Origin: Pararge aegeria
Taxonomy: Eukaryota; Arthropoda; Insecta; Lepidoptera; Nymphalidae
Length of the DNA stretch: 64,000 nucleotides
Reading direction: 5' to 3'
NCBI RefSeq assembly: GCF_905163445.1
Contig: NC_053187.1
Location: forward strand, 14,927,001 to 14,991,000
Part shown: in pieces, positions 53,001 to 54,312 of the stretch
Position numbering within the stretch: position 1 is the first letter of the stretch
How the letters are laid out: each line of letters begins with the position of its first letter
Notes under the pieces: model-generated
Seen by the model: the letters and a program-made list of their open reading frames with translations, nothing else
Database searches by the model: none
What the model was told of the DNA's origin: nothing
Made by a program: the position numbers and the translations under genes

Positions 53001-54312
53001 GTTAAGATTTGTTTACATGTGCATTATCAAAGTCAAAGTCAAAGTCAAATATTTCTTTATTCAAATAGCCACATAGATGGCACTTTTGATGCGTTGATCT
53101 ATCCTCTATATATCTCCCCTGTACAGTGGTCTTCTAAGTGGGATGTCCTGCATTCAATCTCGAAATAAGATATAAATGGATTGAGATATAGGCTATTATC
53201 AACATTATGATGTATTTATTTCGTTGTCTTAGGTTTCTTCTCAATAGAGAAATAGGAGAGAACAATAGATAAATTGGATCTACCATGCTGCTCTGCTGTG
53301 AGTTAGCAGGATTGTGTGGTCTGGCAGTATTTTAAACCTGAGACACACCTCTACATTAATGACACTATGCGCAATAGTTTTACAAAATGTATCTTGATTC
53401 ATTTGAGTGCATAATTGCTCAATTCTCAAATCACTAAACTCCAATAATTAGGCAACTTTTTACATTTTATAGAATTACTGACTTAATATTGCCACTTACT
53501 TCAATCATTATTAATAGTATAGTTTTTGACCTGAGACATTTTAAATAAAGATGCTGATGTGCAGTAAATGGCTTCTTTACATTATTCCGTATTCTTTCAC
53601 TATTTGTTAAAATATAGATTAATAAAAGGCATCATGTAAATGGTGGATAATTTTCTGTCATATTATTTTTATGAAAATTAAAATATGTTATACAGGATTA
53701 TAAAGAACGTTAAGTCACAATTGTATTCCACCTTAATTATATTTCATGTCTTGGAAGTATGACTTTAGATTGGATGAGTTAGGTTTTGCGTTCTTGTAAT
53801 TTATATGAAATTGTGCAAATATATAGTTTAGGTACAGTAGGATTGTTGATCAGATAACATATAGTTAAAGGACCTTAAAATTAATTTGATACAAGTCCAT
53901 TGAAATTTGGAGGTTTTGCTATTGGCTAAGCTTTGGTTATTGGCTAAGTTCGGAAGAAATGCAGATCAATCGCTCTTATTGAATATGAATTATATAGGTT
54001 TATTTTCCTTTTTTTTTCTAGTTTGTTTTCCCACTGCTAAAGGATAGGGTAGGAGGCATAACTTATAATAAAGAACGAATGTACCAAAAATGTTGTCATT
54101 AAATGGGGTATGCACAATAACAACTAACATCATTCGATCTATTATACACATAATAAAAACAAATATCCCATAAGCTGTAGTTATTCCACAAGCCTAACAT
54201 ATGTGCAGTACGACATATAATTTAAGAAAAACGCTATTAGCAATATTTTGACTTACCCGGTCTCGGAAACCAATGGAGAATAGCTATATTTGTAATTGGT
54301 TTTTTCTTTCAT
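9945..54312 (-). CDS. SLC17-family anion transporter (sialin / phosphate-cotransporter-like), 11 exons, 505 aa
   Basis: Spliced CDS is complement(join(9945..10151,11469..11589,13395..13498,14894..15066,15987..16143,17006..17106,18231..18405,19940..20054,22355..22473,24196..24385,54257..54312)), 1518 nt. Seen: TM1 (40-67) with FFGFFNVYALRVNLSVAVVAM, sequon NGT at 77-79, GWVLSSFFYGYLVTQLPGG (94-112), RVVEG with Arg153 in TM4, EGVTYPCIHAVWSRWAP (160-176) and ATGWLSAVPYLAM in the second half: diagnostic SLC17/MFS motifs. Length matches the family (about 480-560). All ten junction phases agree. Known: members are H+- or Na+-coupled or potential-driven organic-anion or phosphate carriers of lysosomes, synaptic vesicles or plasma membrane. 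Substrate cannot be read from sequence; sialin-like is the best guess, with Picot-like or VGLUT-like as alternatives. Introns are heavily loaded with transposons but exons are intact. Confidence 0.93.
10210..10496 (-). mobile_element. SINE family B copy
   Basis: Read on the minus strand: a tRNA-like head (GACAGCCGACTGGCGCAGTG, box B GGGTTCGATTCCCACAACTG), the body with ATGTTTTTGAGTGTCTGTTT, TAACACGAGCTACGCTTACT and GCTAGATGGCGATGTGTGTA, then an AAATA-type tail. Lies in SLC17 intron 10, same strand as the gene. Confidence 0.8.
10630..10946. mobile_element. foldback element H, copy 1
   Basis: Arms 10667-10743 and 10870-10946 are near-perfect inverted repeats of about 77 bp (AACAAAATTAAGCTTAATTT...). 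The interior contains CTCCGGTTTCGGAG, itself a small hairpin, and AACGTGCGTAGAGGGT. A related copy is at 12350-12605. Confidence 0.8.
11056..11369 (+). mobile_element. SINE family B copy with internal duplication
   Basis: Head with GGCCGTGGGTTCGATTTTCA, body with ATGTTTGTGTGATGAACATG, 3' end GGGGCTAGATGGCGATGTGT. The ATCAGTCAT / TATAAGTATTTATG module occurs twice, so this copy is longer than its relatives. Confidence 0.8.
11469..11589 (-). CDS. SLC17 exon 10 (TM10-TM11)
   Basis: Acceptor TAATTTCAG|TGTAAA, donor GATAAG|GTAAAT, phase 0. Encodes VNHLDIAPPHASVLMGLSNT and IATLPGIISPPLAGSIV; the N-x-x-D-I-A-P-x-x-A motif is near invariant in SLC17. Confidence 0.94.
11771..12083 (+). mobile_element. 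SINE family A, near full length
   Basis: Begins GAAGCGGTGATAGCCCAGAG (box A) and GAGTTCGAATCCCAGC (box B). The body has CACTTGCTTCAACGGTGAAG, GAGGAAACCTGCATGC and GGCCAGCGTGGTGGACTACG; the tail is ATGATGATGAGG. The best reference copy of the family here with 62708-62998. In SLC17 intron 9. Confidence 0.85.
12315..12344. repeat. perfect 13-bp hairpin
   Basis: CTAAATATTGGAT, four-base loop, then its exact reverse complement. It lies just upstream of foldback element H copy 2 and may belong to that insertion. Confidence 0.7.
12350..12605. mobile_element. foldback element H, copy 2 (diverged)
   Basis: GCGGAAATCCATGATATA at the left, AACGTGCGTAGAGGGTACAT and GATCTGTTTGGTGTGGAGTA inside, AAGAAATTATAAAT at the right, all shared with copy 1. 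The inverted arms are eroded. Confidence 0.7.
12826..12970. mobile_element. 145-bp hAT-like MITE
   Basis: Left terminus CAGTTGCGTGCACTG and right terminus (reversed) CAGTGGCGTGCACTG differ at one of 15 bases. The flanking octamers AGCGAAGG and AGTGAAGG match 7 of 8, as expected of an aged hAT target duplication. A partial relative starts at 13533 (CAGTGGCGTGCACTTC). Confidence 0.75.
13080..13220 (-). mobile_element. SINE family C fragment
   Basis: On the minus strand: GACCTCCATGGCGCTACGGT (box A region), CCCGGGTTCAATTCCCGG (box B), TTTTATAATTTTTGAATTTT. Matches the arrangement at 48245-48535 and 34265-34350. Lies 175 bases upstream (minus sense: downstream of the exon) of SLC17 exon 9. Confidence 0.65.
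13395..13498 (-). CDS. SLC17 exon 9 (TM9-TM10)
   Basis: Acceptor ATGTTTTCAG|ACTATA, donor GATTTAG|GTAATT, ending two bases into Ser397. Encodes TIFMVAAAYATSIVGCVICL and TIAVGLGGFAWSGF. Confidence 0.92.
13533..13629. mobile_element. possible hAT-like MITE fragment
   Basis: Begins CAGTGGCGTGCACTTCATAC, matching the terminus of the 12826 element. The other end, CACTCTACTG, is only weakly inverted and no target duplication is visible. It lies 34 bases from the acceptor of SLC17 exon 9. Confidence 0.4.
13985..14215. mobile_element. SINE family A folded back on itself
   Basis: 13985-14110 reads as a plus-strand SINE head (GAGTTCGAATCTCAG, GTGCGTTT-like, ACATCGTG). From about 14112 the same head sequence returns in reverse complement: GAAGCAAGTGATATTTTTAT, AAAACGCACATAGAGGTGAG, CGAAACTCGGCC. 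The centre is AACATCGTGTTTGTTCAACACGATGTT. Confidence 0.7.
14215..14503. mobile_element. MITE family M, copy 1
   Basis: Ends GAAGTTACAGCTTCTTTTGC and, reversed, GAAGTTATACTTCTTTTGGC. The interior has GACGGTGTGCGCGCGCATCG and AGTGTCGGTTTTC. Copies at 15134-15545 and 37815-38193. Confidence 0.7.
14894..15066 (-). CDS. SLC17 exon 8 (TM8-TM9 region)
   Basis: Acceptor TTTGATTAG|ATGTCT, donor GCCCAG|GTGAGC, phase 0. Encodes DVFKFQTSATGWLSAVPYLA and MAVVLQVAGHMADW..., then LLSRTNIRKLFNCGAFLAQ. The family motif around SAxPYLxM is intact. Confidence 0.93.
15134..15545. mobile_element. MITE family M, copy 2
   Basis: Starts GAAGTTATACTTCTTTTGAC and carries GATGCGCGCGCACACCGTCA, ACCGACACCCTCAAGTTAGC and, near the far end, GGTGTCGTTTTTTTCTACAA. 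The distal terminus is eroded. In SLC17 intron 7. Confidence 0.65.
15987..16143 (-). CDS. SLC17 exon 7 (central loop, TM7)
   Basis: Acceptor TTATGACAG|GAGTCT, donor ATGCAAG|GTAAAA, phase 1. Encodes ...IRHPWLAMLSSGPVWAIV and HFSENWGFYTLLTFLPTFMQ, the conserved W-x-x-x-x-x-L-T-x-x-P-T-x-x TM7 motif. Confidence 0.93.
16150..17000. other. SLC17 intron 6, no recognised repeat
   Basis: AT-rich. 16296-16430 and 16441-16530 contain an imperfect inverted pair (AATCCTTACAAAAAGAGTAT, TAAACGTAAACTACCCTCCC versus GGGAGGTGAGTTTACGTTTA). A similar arrangement is seen at 20120-20285, so it is a low-copy repeat rather than a gene. Confidence 0.45.
17006..17106 (-). CDS. SLC17 exon 6 (end of TM6, start of central loop)
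   Basis: Acceptor TTTTTTCAG|GAATTG, donor ATACAG|GTATTT, phase 0. Encodes IVGLVWTTVWWLVVKESPEK and DPHITAAELKYIQ; the E/S-P-x-x-HP/HI-x-x-x-E pattern is typical of the SLC17 central loop. Confidence 0.93.
17370..17653 (-). mobile_element. SINE family B copy with internal (AT)n
   Basis: Minus-strand head GACGGCCGATTGGCTTGGTG and box B GGGTTTAATTCCCACAACTG, 3' end GCTAGATGGCGATGTGTTAT. A (TA)n run of about 44 bases at 17490-17533 replaces the usual ATTATAAGTATTTATG section. Confidence 0.8.
17490..17533. repeat. (AT)n microsatellite
   Basis: About 22 uninterrupted AT units inside a SINE family B copy. Confidence 0.95.
17891..18136 (+). repeat. foldback repeat family E, copy 2
   Basis: GGCAGGTGACAAAAATTATA, CACCTGCTAAAGCACGGTAA, GTTTATTATTACACATACGA, GATAAAGCTGTGGGAGAATG and TTGTCTCCTGCCCATG in the same order as 2335-2745. 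It ends about 95 bases from SLC17 exon 5. Confidence 0.65.
18231..18405 (-). CDS. SLC17 exon 5 (signature loop, TM5-TM6)
   Basis: Acceptor CTTTTAG|GGCGTAA, donor TTTTTG|GTGAGT, phase 1. Encodes GVTYPCIHAVWSRWAPSEER and then two membrane spans ending GWPGIFYVFG. The most diagnostic exon for the family. Confidence 0.94.
18430..18970 (+). mobile_element. LINE C-terminal and 3' remnant
   Basis: Translates in pieces to AAGNDCMTQGKERETWKRLG and EAFTREGARIS, the W-K-x-L-G/E-EAFT end of LINE ORF2, followed by a tail with ATATATACAAGAATTGCTTG and ending in AATAAAAAGGCTTTTTATTATT. Several stops, no RT core. In SLC17 intron 4, antisense to the gene. Confidence 0.6.
19065..19205 (-). mobile_element. LINE 3' end, antisense
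   Basis: Opens with (TGAA)n-like ATGAATGAATGAATGAATAT and then ACTTTTATTGCACTCCACAA, the reversed polyadenylation region and tail of a LINE. The antisense ORF here is not a gene. Confidence 0.5.
19395..19860 (+). mobile_element. 5'-truncated LINE: ORF2 C-terminus and 3'UTR
   Basis: Frame from 19402: DINIRLTRNSHKLVTSAYRL, ...SFVALSILRFYNMIPKVILD, ending in a stop at 19588-19590. Then the 3'UTR GAGCAACTGCTGAGTTTCTT, AATCTGCCTTCCAAACCGGT, ending AAATAAATGAATTTTGAATT. The R-x-H/Y-N-x-P-x-x-I pattern is the conserved tail of jockey/CR1-type ORF2. In SLC17 intron 4. Confidence 0.75.
19940..20054 (-). CDS. SLC17 exon 4 (TM3-TM4)
   Basis: Acceptor TTTAACAG|AATGTT, donor TTTGAG|GTACGT, phase 0. Encodes MFGIGIGATSLLTLFTPPLA through RVVEGLFE, including the conserved TM4 arginine (153) used for anion recognition in characterised members. 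Confidence 0.93.
20498..20671 (-). mobile_element. SINE family A 3' half
   Basis: Minus strand: CAGTGTGAGGAAACCTGCAT, AGAGTTCTTCATATAGTTCT, CCATTGTGGTAGACCACAGC, GGTAATGGGTTGATGACGAT. The head is missing; it abuts a Helitron-like fragment at 20690. Confidence 0.75.
20690..20976 (+). mobile_element. Helitron-like (Lep1-type) non-autonomous element
   Basis: Starts CTACTAATATTATAAATGTG, contains ACTACTAAACCGATCATCAC and GAAACTTTGTACACATATAC, and ends GACGAAGTCGCGGGCAACAG CTAGTA. The same start and end are seen at 36404-36833 and, reversed, at 30510-30600 and 29786-30003. The class assignment is from recall of lepidopteran repeats. Confidence 0.55.
21160..21245 (-). mobile_element. SINE family A head fragment
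   Basis: Minus strand: AAGCGGTGATAGCCCAGTGG (box A) and CGAGTTGGGTCACCGGC (decayed box B). Confidence 0.7.
21284..21475 (+). mobile_element. Helitron-like fragment
   Basis: TACTAATATTATTAATGCGA, GACTTGATTTTTGGGAAAGT and TAGGCTACTTTTGATCCTAA recur at 32795-32950 in the same order. Confidence 0.5.
21640..21745. repeat. short inverted repeat
   Basis: TTATAAATATCATTATTCAA at about 21667 is reversed at about 21720-21735 (TTGAACAATGATATTTATAA). AT-rich foldback, arms about 25 bp, in SLC17 intron 3. Confidence 0.55.
22100..22190. repeat. degenerate GTGA/GAGT minisatellite
   Basis: Runs of GAGTGAGTCAGTGAATGAGT with 4-base periodicity and many substitutions. Confidence 0.6.
22355..22473 (-). CDS. 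SLC17 exon 3 (TM2)
   Basis: Acceptor AAAATCCAG|GTTCCAG, donor AACAG|GTTCGT, ending two bases into Arg122. Encodes VPEFDWSSTTKGWVLSSFFY and the loop GGWLAAKIGGNR, the SLC17 equivalent of the MFS loop 2-3 motif. Confidence 0.93.
22600..22765 (+). mobile_element. repeat family N, uninterrupted copy
   Basis: CACCTACGCCTCATGTTGCA, GGGCGGCTATCTGTAAGACG and GTTGCTCAGTTTACAGGTGA align with 36850-37110, which carries an extra insertion, and with 51715-51800. Probably the 3' region of a LINE. Confidence 0.5.
22930..24195. other. SLC17 intron 2, mostly unassigned
   Basis: AT-rich non-coding DNA. The only clear repeat is a 40-base SINE family B head fragment at 23757-23800 (GCCGAGTGGCGCAGTGGGCA). The ORF starting at 24349 is an out-of-frame reading of exon 2. 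Confidence 0.5.
24196..24385 (-). CDS. SLC17 exon 2 (TM1 and first lumenal loop)
   Basis: Acceptor TATTATGTTTTCCAG|GGACAG and donor GTTTAC|GTGAGT, phase 0. Encodes the basic cytosolic stretch EVRSTRTSWRFWEKRR, TM1 and the loop with sequon NGT. In this frame there is no methionine between the acceptor and the end of TM1, so the start must come from upstream. Confidence 0.92.
26109..26152. repeat. (GACA)n/(GACG)n microsatellite
   Basis: GACAGACAGATAGACAGACA followed by GACGGACGGACGGAC, with 4-base periodicity. Confidence 0.85.
26930..27097. mobile_element. MITE J, internally deleted copy
   Basis: Left TTAAGAACACAAAGAACAGT, interior GTGAAAACTAATTTGGGGAA, right TAGTCGTGTAAATGGTTTCT and GCTCTTAATTCTGTG, matching 9631-9927. 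Confidence 0.6.
27366..27632 (-). mobile_element. SINE family B copy
   Basis: Minus strand: GACGGCCGATTGGCGCAATG, CCGTGAGTTCGATTCCCACA, ACACAAGCTACGCTTACTTT, AGATGGCGGTGTTTGTATCG. Near full length. Confidence 0.85.
28022..28186 (+). mobile_element. tRNA-headed SINE with 12-bp target duplication
   Basis: Flanked by TGATGAAGCCTA at 28010-28021 and again at 28187-28198. Box-A-like GTAGCTTAATTGGGAAAGC and box B GGTTCAAATCCTGTCGGTTC. The flanks of the tRNA-like part (GAGCCG/CGGTTC) can pair. The 3' end is AT-rich (TTTTAAATTTATAAAAAAT). Same head as 1497-1650. Confidence 0.85.
28447..28740 (-). other. unassigned 97-codon ORF
   Basis: Open frame ending ...LRDNQRIETEYLQFN. No domain, signal or family is recognised; codon use is not distinctive and no splice sites are convincing. 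It may be a TE remnant or chance. Confidence 0.15.
28905..29195 (+). mobile_element. RTE-type LINE, C-terminus and 3' end
   Basis: Frame from 28921: KLKWQWAGYIALRTDGRWGL, PRTGKRNVGRPPTRWTDDIR, then a frameshift within the W-x-x-A-QDR region. The terminus is ACCTATGTCCAGCAGTGGAC and a (ATG)n tail at 29168-29184. A 5'-truncated RTE-clade copy typical of Lepidoptera, in SLC17 intron 1. Confidence 0.8.
29786..30003 (-). mobile_element. Helitron-like (Lep1-type) fragment
   Basis: On the minus strand it begins TACTAAGTAATATTATAAAT and ends CACGGGAAACAGCTAGTACT. The CCGTGGGAACC and GGACAAAAAGTAGCC motifs are typical of these elements. Confidence 0.5.
30018..30281 (+). mobile_element. SINE family B copy, near full length
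   Basis: GCGGCCGATTGGCGCTGTGG (head), GGTTCGATTCCCACAACTG (box B), CCATAACACAAGCTACGCTT, GGGGCTAGATGGCGATGTGT, TTGTCGTAGTATGTTTATTA tail. Confidence 0.88.
30510..30600 (-). mobile_element. Helitron-like terminus
   Basis: AACTAGCTGTTGCCCGCGAC, TTCGTCTGCGTTTGATTTTG and AAAGTATTCAGTATCGCTAA match the reversed end of 36404-36833. Confidence 0.6.
30601..31504 (+). mobile_element. 5'-truncated jockey-like LINE: open ORF2 C-terminus and 3'UTR
   Basis: An open frame from about 30607 to the stop at 31279-31281 (about 224 codons) encodes the end of a reverse transcriptase ORF: TTIFLGITLDAKLQWGPHIN (thumb), YFSYFHSIMSYGILLWGNAA, VLQKRAVRAIYKMGPRESLR, NKLPNEIFEL and KSYYNIKDYLNDKKAW. It lacks the RT catalytic core and endonuclease. 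The 3'UTR (TGGTGATAAC ... GTTATCACCATC) is shared with 41057-41345. No frameshift, so relatively recent. The clade is judged jockey-like from the ORF tail only. Confidence 0.85.
31505..31935 (+). mobile_element. poly(T) run followed by a LINE-like 3' end
   Basis: A run of T at 31505-31526, then ACTCCGTTGGGGAAACGGAG (small hairpin, 31556-31575), AGTGCGTGGCGGGTCCTATC and a terminus AATAAAGAAATTTTGAATTT GAATTT. The tail form indicates a retroposed element; the overlapping ORFs here are not genes. Confidence 0.5.
31954..32243. mobile_element. MITE J, copy 2
   Basis: Left CACAGAATTAAGAACATACA, interior ACTGCTAAATGGAATGAAGT and TGTTCGAGAAACACTAC, right TGTACACGGTTTCTGAATGT ... TTTCTGTG. Aligns end to end with 9631-9927. 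Confidence 0.8.
32795..33155 (+). mobile_element. Helitron-like element with internal repeat
   Basis: TAACTAATATTATAAATGCC, AATCGACTTGATTTTTGGCA and GAAAGGACGAAGAGTAACAT; the last blocks repeat once at about 33017-33075. Ends near GAGCGCAGCTAGTTG. Confidence 0.55.
33433..33509 (-). mobile_element. SINE family A head fragment
   Basis: Minus strand: GATGGCTTAGTGGGTAAGGC, TTTCGGACGGACCGAGTTCG and ATACCCGGCAAGCACC. Confidence 0.65.
33541..33740 (-). other. candidate non-coding or alternative exon in SLC17 intron 1
   Basis: Balanced composition and no known repeat. A consensus donor CAT|GTAAGTAA lies at 33541 and a second, CATAG|GTAAAA, at about 33615. An ATG at about 33661 opens MAVIMKIVIAIAANGIG, which is hydrophobic, before the second donor. 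Speculative; neither donor has a matched partner. Confidence 0.15.
34068..34350 (-). mobile_element. SINE family A body joined to family C head
   Basis: Minus strand: CCTGGCGCCTTAGTCGCGAT and GGTCCCGGTTTCGATCCCGG (family C head), then TTAAGTGCGTTTTAAGCAAT, GTGAGTCCAATCCGCACTGG and CCTGTAGTCGGCTAGT (family A body). Confidence 0.65.
34900..35065 (+). mobile_element. possible R1-type LINE 3'UTR
   Basis: GTCGGTGAGAGTCCGACACG and CCCCGGGTGTGGAGTATTCA, GAGGAGTCCCCACGTCAAAA have the form of LINE 3' termini (short hairpins then A-rich end). Assignment by resemblance only. Confidence 0.3.
35180..35333 (+). mobile_element. Helitron-like fragment
   Basis: AAATAAAGTTGCGTTAGTTA, ATCAAGAACGGCTGGAC and the end GGTAGTTCGCCGGGACAGCT AGT. 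Confidence 0.45.
36404..36833 (+). mobile_element. Helitron-like (Lep1-type) element, longest copy
   Basis: Starts CCTACTAATATTATAAATGT, carries AAACTTTGTACACATATTCT and TAATATAGGATACTTTTTAT and ends CACACGAACTCGCGGGCAAC AGCTAGTA. Shares order and sequence with 20690-20976. Confidence 0.6.
36850..37110 (+). mobile_element. repeat family N interrupted by a hAT-like MITE
   Basis: CACCTGCGCCTCAGACTGAT and GACGTGTCCCTCGTATACTC align with the uninterrupted copy at 22600-22765, with 139 bases plus one 8-bp duplication extra. Confidence 0.65.
36911..37049. mobile_element. 139-bp hAT-like MITE with exact 8-bp target duplication
   Basis: Termini CAGTGGCG and CGCCACTG are perfect inverted repeats. 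TTTGTAGG stands immediately on both sides (36903-36910 and 37050-37057). The 8-bp duplication and CAGxGGCG end are hAT hallmarks. No coding capacity. Confidence 0.9.
37815..38193. mobile_element. MITE family M, copy 3
   Basis: TTCTTTTGGCGCGTTATGGA, CGATGCGCGCGCACATCGTC and ACCGACACCCTGAAGTTAGC; right end CGCCAAAGAAGTATAACTTC. The left terminus is partly lost. The overlapping ORFs are inside this element. Confidence 0.65.
38194..39477. other. SLC17 intron 1 segment without recognised features
   Basis: AT-rich, with TTTG/TTTA-rich simple sequence near 38680-38700 and GTGT-rich sequence near 38820-38850. No ORF or repeat that can be named. Confidence 0.4.
39478..39560 (+). mobile_element. SINE family D head
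   Basis: CCTTGTTGGTGTAGTGGTTA (box A) and GGTTTCGATTTCCGGGTCGG (box B) with tRNA-like spacing. Related, reversed, to 47510-47690. Confidence 0.5.
39676..39918 (+). mobile_element. SINE family B copy, near full length
   Basis: GACAGCCGGTTGGCGCAGTG, GTGGGTTCGATTCCCACAAC, AGCGACGCTTACTTTGGGGC and ATGGCGATGTGTGTATTATC. Confidence 0.88.
40105..40790 (-). mobile_element. degenerate jockey/CR1-type LINE reverse-transcriptase fragment
   Basis: Minus-strand frames read TIDNKLNFRSHVNNVVTKAA, KLLGFLKRNTRGFSIKTKII, then after frame damage RLAVLKMTSLRNRRDILDLC and FLHKILQNKIKCNNLLNHIS. These are the RT thumb and C-terminal conserved blocks (D-x-K-L-x-F-x-x-H; L-x-x-R-R-x-x-x-D-L-x-F-L-x-K). Several stops and shifts: a dead copy, same strand as SLC17. 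Confidence 0.75.
40987..41050. repeat. (AT)n microsatellite at a LINE 3' end
   Basis: About 32 uninterrupted AT units ending where the antisense LINE at 41057 begins, i.e. at that LINE's 3' tail. Confidence 0.95.
41057..41345 (-). mobile_element. 3' end of the same LINE family as 30601-31504
   Basis: Minus strand retains NIKDYLNDKKA and the 3'UTR with GATGGTGATAACAAAAAAAA, CTAGACCAGAGCGCGTTTAG and CGAAGTTATCACCATTACAC. A short tandem duplication (TTGTTGAGAGACA, twice) marks its truncated 5' end. Confidence 0.85.
41940..42046 (+). mobile_element. LINE 3' end fragment
   Basis: TTGACTGCCTTCCGAACCGG, GACGTTTCAAAAGTGCTTAT and GAAATAAATGAATTTTGAAT TTTGA match the 3' end at 19740-19860. Confidence 0.75.
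42325..42412. mobile_element. MITE P fragment
   Basis: TTCGATAGCGTGAAAGTTAA and AAAGAGCGCCATCTAGCT match one arm of the element at 44732-44892. Confidence 0.5.
42405..42620 (-). repeat. foldback repeat family E, copy 3
   Basis: TAGCATGGGCAGAAGACATT, CCACAGCTTTATAAACTTTC, AATATATGTGTAATAATAAA and ATTCCATGTTCGCGTTAGCA, the reverse orientation of copies 1 and 2. Confidence 0.6.
42998..43318 (+). mobile_element. SINE family B copy with head deletion and inserted palindrome
   Basis: GACAGCCGATTGCTCGATTC shows loss of about 45 bases between box A and box B. The body resumes after a 66-bp palindrome (43063-43128) and ends ACACAAGCTACGCTTACTTT GGGGCATGGTGGCG. Confidence 0.75.
43063..43128. repeat. 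long palindrome, 28-bp arms
   Basis: TAGATCAACGGGTACATACC ACGATAAT and its reverse complement with a single mismatch, about 10 bases of loop. Interrupts a SINE copy. Confidence 0.9.
43880..44190 (-). mobile_element. C-terminal remnant of a non-LTR retrotransposon ORF
   Basis: In shifting minus-strand frames: HEITAMWNVESTVIVPIVVS, VNGPSL and DPIQKAVVLETAHIVRRFL. The M-W-x-x-x-x-x-V-I-P-I-V and Q-K-A-V-x-L-x-T-x-x-I-V-R-x-x-L blocks are a common LINE ORF2 terminus. Frames are broken. Confidence 0.65.
44580..45010 (+). mobile_element. SINE family A split by a nested MITE
   Basis: Head GACTTCGGCTTGCCTTTCGG and CCGAGTTGGATTCCCGGC, then AACGGTGAAGGAAAAAGTGA. The element is interrupted at 44732-44892 and resumes GTTCTCGATAATTTCCTTAA, TTGGCCAGCGTGGTGGACTA. 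Confidence 0.7.
44732..44892. mobile_element. MITE P, inverted-repeat element nested in a SINE
   Basis: Left CAGTGTGCTGAGTGCGAGAC and right (reversed) CTGTGTGCTGAGTGCAAGAT. Arms of about 65 bp continue inward with GTTAATTATGATTTGTAT. 161 bp, non-coding. Confidence 0.8.
45400..45545 (-). mobile_element. LINE 3' end, antisense
   Basis: TACTCTTTATTTTTATACCA at the tail side and AAGAGGCGGCCTTATTGCTT inside match the arrangement at 63540-63690 and 52255-52375. Confidence 0.55.
45917..46160 (+). mobile_element. SINE family B copy
   Basis: GATTGGCCAGCGACCCTACT, CCGTGGGTTCGATTCCAAAA, ACACAAGCGACGCTTACTTT and AGATGGCGATGTGTGTATTA; a few bases lost in the head. Confidence 0.85.
46161..47055. other. 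SLC17 intron 1 segment without recognised features
   Basis: AT-rich. Nothing coding and no repeat family of this window seen. Confidence 0.4.
47056..47245 (-). mobile_element. SINE family A, 3' truncated
   Basis: Minus strand: CGTGATAGCCTTGTGGTTAG, CTCACTTTCGGGGGGCCGAG, GTGTGCGTTTTATGTTATTA and GTGAGGAAACCTTCTTGCCT. Confidence 0.8.
47510..47690 (-). mobile_element. SINE family D-like fragment
   Basis: Minus strand: ATAGTTGGTCTAGTGGCAAT and CCTGGGCTGGAATCACGGGT as box A and B analogues. The ORF at 47441-47695 runs through it and is not a gene. Confidence 0.4.
47692..48046 (+). mobile_element. Helitron-like element, diverged
   Basis: AATATTACAAAGCTGAAAAG, CTCATCTCAGGAAGTACTGG and TTTTCGAGGAAGCCTATAGG; end CGCGGACGAAGTCGCGACGG ATTGCTAGTA. 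Confidence 0.55.
48047..48245 (-). mobile_element. RTE-type LINE 3' remnant
   Basis: Minus strand: CTTAGTAGCC-like losses, AACATCAAGTGGATCGCAAG, AATCCCTACTACATAAGAAT and TCCAGCTGTGGACGTTCATT GGTTGATG, the RTE 3' end. The overlapping ORF is TE-derived. Confidence 0.5.
48246..48537 (-). mobile_element. SINE family C, longest copy
   Basis: Minus strand: TGACCTGGCGCAGTGGTTGT (box A), GGGAGGTCCCGGGTTTTGTC (box B), ATTTATAATTTCTGAACTTT, GTTACCACCCTGCCTACCGA and an end with CTGCATTATCACCTGATG. Confidence 0.75.
48854..49105 (+). mobile_element. SINE family B copy, near full length
   Basis: CAACCGCTTGGCGCAGTGTG, GTGGGTTCGATTCCCACAAC, ACACAAACTACGCTTACTTT and TAGAAGGCGATGTGTGTGTT. Confidence 0.87.
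49845..49985 (+). repeat. TTAGGG-like tract and a duplicated GC-rich block
   Basis: TTTAGGGTTAGGGTAGGTTA is followed by AAACGGGTGAGGTTTTGGCT ... CCTGTATCCCGGG, and the last block recurs as AAACGGGTGAGGATTTCGGC ... CCTGTACCCCGGG. Richer in G and C than the surroundings. Nature unknown. Confidence 0.55.
50890..51272 (+). mobile_element. dispersed 385-bp element Q, copy 1
   Basis: From TACTAGCGTACCCAGCCCGC to TTTTATATATATAGAT it aligns with 58200-58588 across the whole length with few differences. It contains GTTGAAATCGGTCCAGCAGT and AGCGGGTGAAGATCATTATC. Likely a non-autonomous Helitron-like element. Confidence 0.75.
51280..51475 (-). mobile_element. SINE family B copy lacking its head
   Basis: Minus strand: GGTTCGATTCCCACTATTGG, ATGTTTGTGTGATGAGCATT, ACACAAGCTACGCTTTCTTT and GAGATGGCGATATAATAT. 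It abuts element Q and a short AT run. Confidence 0.8.
51600..51825 (+). mobile_element. repeat family N, copy 3
   Basis: CATGGACACAGAGCGGCATT and TTGTAAAACAAGTTCTTTGC align with the N copies at 22600 and 36850 and have no insertion. Both overlapping ORFs are inside the repeat. Confidence 0.45.
52255..52380 (-). mobile_element. LINE 3' end, antisense
   Basis: AGAGGATACTTTATTGCACA and AAAGGAGGCCTTATTAGACC resemble 45400-45545 and 63540-63690. Confidence 0.5.
52528..53170 (+). repeat. three diverged tandem units of about 220-250 bp
   Basis: CCTATTAGTTGAGATTTGTT (52528), CCTATTAGTTGACATTTGTT (52747) and CCTATTAGTTAAGATTTGTT (52996) open the units. Units 1 and 2 share GGGTAAATATAATTTTTGAA TTTCCTGG and GTGGTTAGTTACCA. 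Units 2 and 3 share a tRNA-like CCGTACAGTGGTCCTCTAAG TGGGAGGTCC. Unit 3 is interrupted by a LINE tail. Confidence 0.75.
53029..53105 (-). mobile_element. LINE 3' end, antisense, in tandem unit 3
   Basis: (AAAGTC)n then AAATATTTCTTTATTCAAAT AGCCACATAGATGGCACTTT, the reversed tail of a LINE with a TTTGACTTTG-type repeat. Confidence 0.65.
53171..54256. other. proximal intron 1 of the SLC17 gene (adjacent to exon 1)
   Basis: AT-rich, no ORF of note and no recognised repeat. A cis-regulatory role is possible by position only. Confidence 0.3.
54257..54312 (-). CDS. SLC17 exon 1 with start codon (residues 1-18 plus two bases)
   Basis: ATG at 54312-54310 in context TTAAAAATGA, preceded in frame by TGA. 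Encodes MKEKTNYKYSYSPLVSET, then GG at a strong donor, GG|GTAAGT. The two-base phase is exactly what the acceptor at 24385 needs, and the join reads ...SETGDRINEVRSTRT, a plausible cytosolic N-terminus before TM1. The alternative is a start inside exon 2 at ATG 24396 by read-through of the acceptor. No transcript evidence is available. Confidence 0.65.

Noticed and set aside
52528..53170. CRISPR-like array
   Set aside because: Repeat units are about 220-250 bp and diverged, with no short regular repeat/spacer pattern, and the genome is eukaryotic.
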